Assembly (NCBI GenBank): GCA_047619315.1 | Contig: JBLHKB010000398.1 | Coordinates: forward strand, 1-6,709 | DNA: 6,709 nucleotides | Direction of reading: 5' to 3' | Source of the DNA: JBCCRV01 sp047619315 | Lineage (GTDB): Bacteria; Myxococcota_A; Polyangia; Polyangiales; Houyiibacteriaceae | Shown: in pieces, positions 5,485 to 6,709 of the stretch | How the letters are laid out: every line of letters starts with the position of its first letter | How positions within the stretch are numbered: position 1 is the stretch's first letter | Translations under genes and position numbers: made by a program | The notes under the pieces: model-generated | The model's database searches: none | Told to the model about the DNA's origin: nothing | The model's input: only the letters and a program-made list of their open reading frames with translations

Positions 5485-6709
5485 GGCCAGGTCGTAAAGC
5501 ACCTCACTCGCGCTCACCGCCGACGGCCCCTTTTTGGCGCGGCCTTCAACGCTCAGCGTCCCGAGCTCCACCTTCTCCCCGCTCGACAGGTACTCCATCT
5601 CGATGGAGCCCTCGAGGCGCAGCTTGAACACTGCCCCGTCGCGCCCTGTCTTCGCAAACGCGCTGATGTGATTTGTGGAATCACGCTGCCAGCTGCGGCT
5701 CTCGAGGAAGCCCAAGATCTTCGCGGCCTTGATCTTGGCGCCGGAAAAACGCTTCACCTCGCCGCTCTTTCTCTCTGCCTTTGTGAGCACGTCCGTCGGG
5801 CGCCCCAGCTGTAAAACCGGCTGAAGGATCTCGTAGTCCGCAAAGAGCCCGGTCCACACCTCCGCGTCCTTGAGCTCCAACACATGCGCGATACGGACGT
5901 CGCCGCCTACGTTCACTTCCTCGTCGTCGGAGTTCGCGAAGCTGCCGTCCCGCGTGAGGCGAAACACCAGACCCTCATCGCTGAGCCACACGAGCCCCCT
6001 CGCCAAGTGCTGCGCCAACGGATGCTGAAAGAAGTAGCGCTTCGCGTCGTCCATCGACCAGGCGCGCCCACTGGACATGGAGCTCTCCAGGCGCCGCAGC
6101 TGCCGCTCGCTGATGGCGGCGAGGTCTTTCTTGAAGGCGTCATAGCGAGCCTTCGCCTTCTTATGCGCGGCCTTCTCCTCATCGCTGGCAGACTTCGCGA
6201 CGCGAGGAAACGCGCGGATCACTTCGCCGTCTTTTCGAAGGATGACGCCGAGGCTCTCGTTGGGCTGAACCGTCAGGTGGACCTCGCCGAAGCCGAGGGC
6301 GAGCTCTCCGCGTTCATCGAGACCCAGGTCCGGAGTGCTTCGGTCGTCGAGCTCGTCGCGCGTGAGGCCCCGCGCCTCGGCGATGGAATCTAGGTGTTCG
6401 GCGGCTTCTTTTCGCAAGGCCACAAAACGCGTCGTCGCGGCGATGTGCGCGAGGTGAAGCGCCGCGGCGTCGCTCTCGTGAACACTGCCCAAGTGCGCGA
6501 GCGCTACGCAGGCCCGCTGGGCCGCGGCGCCTTTGCTTCGGGCCCAAGCGCGCGCGTGATCGCAGACCGCGCGCACCACGACCTCCGACGGAAACGCCAG
6601 CGCCGCCCGAAGCATCCAATCGTGTCTCCCAGGGCCACCTTGGCGCGCCCACATATCGAGGAGCGCCAGGATGAATCGCTCAAGACTAGGGGTGTCGAGG
6701 GTCTCGCGG
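5470..6709 (-). CDS. DUF4132 (MolR-like) protein, C-terminal part, N-terminus beyond right edge
   Basis: The frame stays open to the right edge (the first Met at 6654 is internal: coding-like LERFILALLD precedes it), so about 412 C-terminal residues are visible. Counting from the edge, a helical repeat-like region (about 1-110) is followed by hallmarks of DUF4132: GLTRDELDDR-x-TPDLGLDERG (114-134), a dyG-like GFGEVHLTVQ strand, DGEVIRAFPR (about 160-169), QLRRLESSM (203-211) with GRAWS after it, and HPLAQHLARGLVW (229-241). It ends with a less conserved C-terminal part (to SLCG). Proteins of this type are often around 1000 aa or more, sometimes carry a WGR domain, and include E. coli YehI/MolR, once linked to molybdate regulation on thin evidence. 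Biochemical role unknown; cytoplasmic, with no membrane segment in this part. Convergent with, and overlapping, the 154-aa gene. Confidence 0.88.
   Translation of the reverse strand, partial: RETLDTPSLERFILALLDMWARQGGPGRHDWMLRAALAFPSEVVVRAVCDHARAWARSKGAAAQRACVALAHLGSVHESDAAALHLAHIAATTRFVALRKEAAEHLDSIAEARGLTRDELDDRSTPDLGLDERGELALGFGEVHLTVQPNESLGVILRKDGEVIRAFPRVAKSASDEEKAAHKKAKARYDAFKKDLAAISERQLRRLESSMSSGRAWSMDDAKRYFFQHPLAQHLARGLVWLSDEGLVFRLTRDGSFANSDDEEVNVGGDVRIAHVLELKDAEVWTGLFADYEILQPVLQLGRPTDVLTKAERKSGEVKRFSGAKIKAAKILGFLESRSWQRDSTNHISAFAKTGRDGAVFKLRLEGSIEMEYLSSGEKVELGTLSVEGRAKKGPSAVSASEVLYDLASLCG

Noticed and set aside
5884..6393. 169-codon plus-strand open frame
   Set aside because: Antisense to the DUF4132 gene, with no recognisable features.

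Overview
The window is GC-rich bacterial DNA with a strong G/C bias at third codon positions. It carries a Hanks-type Ser/Thr kinase with a transmembrane anchor, a small secreted lipoprotein, a DUF4132 protein, and a near-perfect sigma-54 promoter. That mix suggests a myxobacterium (Myxococcota, probably on the Polyangiales side). The lineage is inferred from gene content and composition only; there is no rRNA or marker gene here. No mobile element, CRISPR array, tRNA or rRNA was seen.

Layout from left to right. (1) A minus-strand gene runs off the left edge and starts at 1075. It encodes a sacsin-type, HSP90-like (GHKL) ATPase. (2) A 167-bp divergent spacer holds two inverted repeats and a -24/-12 promoter pointing right. 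(3) Next is a plus-strand Cys-rich lipoprotein gene, 1243-1881. (4) A 25-bp convergent gap separates it from a minus-strand gene, 1907-4030, for a 707-aa membrane Ser/Thr kinase with an SH3-like extracytoplasmic domain. (5) A 283-bp non-coding stretch upstream of the kinase contains several inverted repeats. (6) A minus-strand gene, 4314-4898, encodes a 194-aa protein with a Cys-rich N-terminal motif and a long Glu/Ala hexad repeat encoded by an 18-bp tandem repeat. (7) A 121-bp divergent spacer carries a perfect 12-bp palindrome. (8) A plus-strand gene, 5020-5484, encodes a 154-aa protein with a putative zinc-binding N-terminus. (9) A minus-strand DUF4132 gene enters from the right edge and ends at 5470, overlapping the previous gene tail to tail by 15 bp.

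Most genes look singly transcribed: strands alternate and spacers are divergent or convergent. Only the kinase gene and the 194-aa gene are codirectional, and 283 bp separates them. There is no clear operon, so a shared pathway cannot be argued from layout alone. The common theme is envelope and signalling proteins (lipoprotein, receptor-like kinase, Cys-motif protein) beside two large proteins of poorly known function (sacsin-like ATPase, DUF4132).

I did not find convincing evidence of a complete new multi-gene system. The items most worth following are the sigma-54 promoter sitting almost on the lipoprotein start codon, the sacsin-like ATPase with its own N-terminal extension, the kinase with an SH3-like sensor region, and the Cys-motif/EEAAAA-repeat protein.
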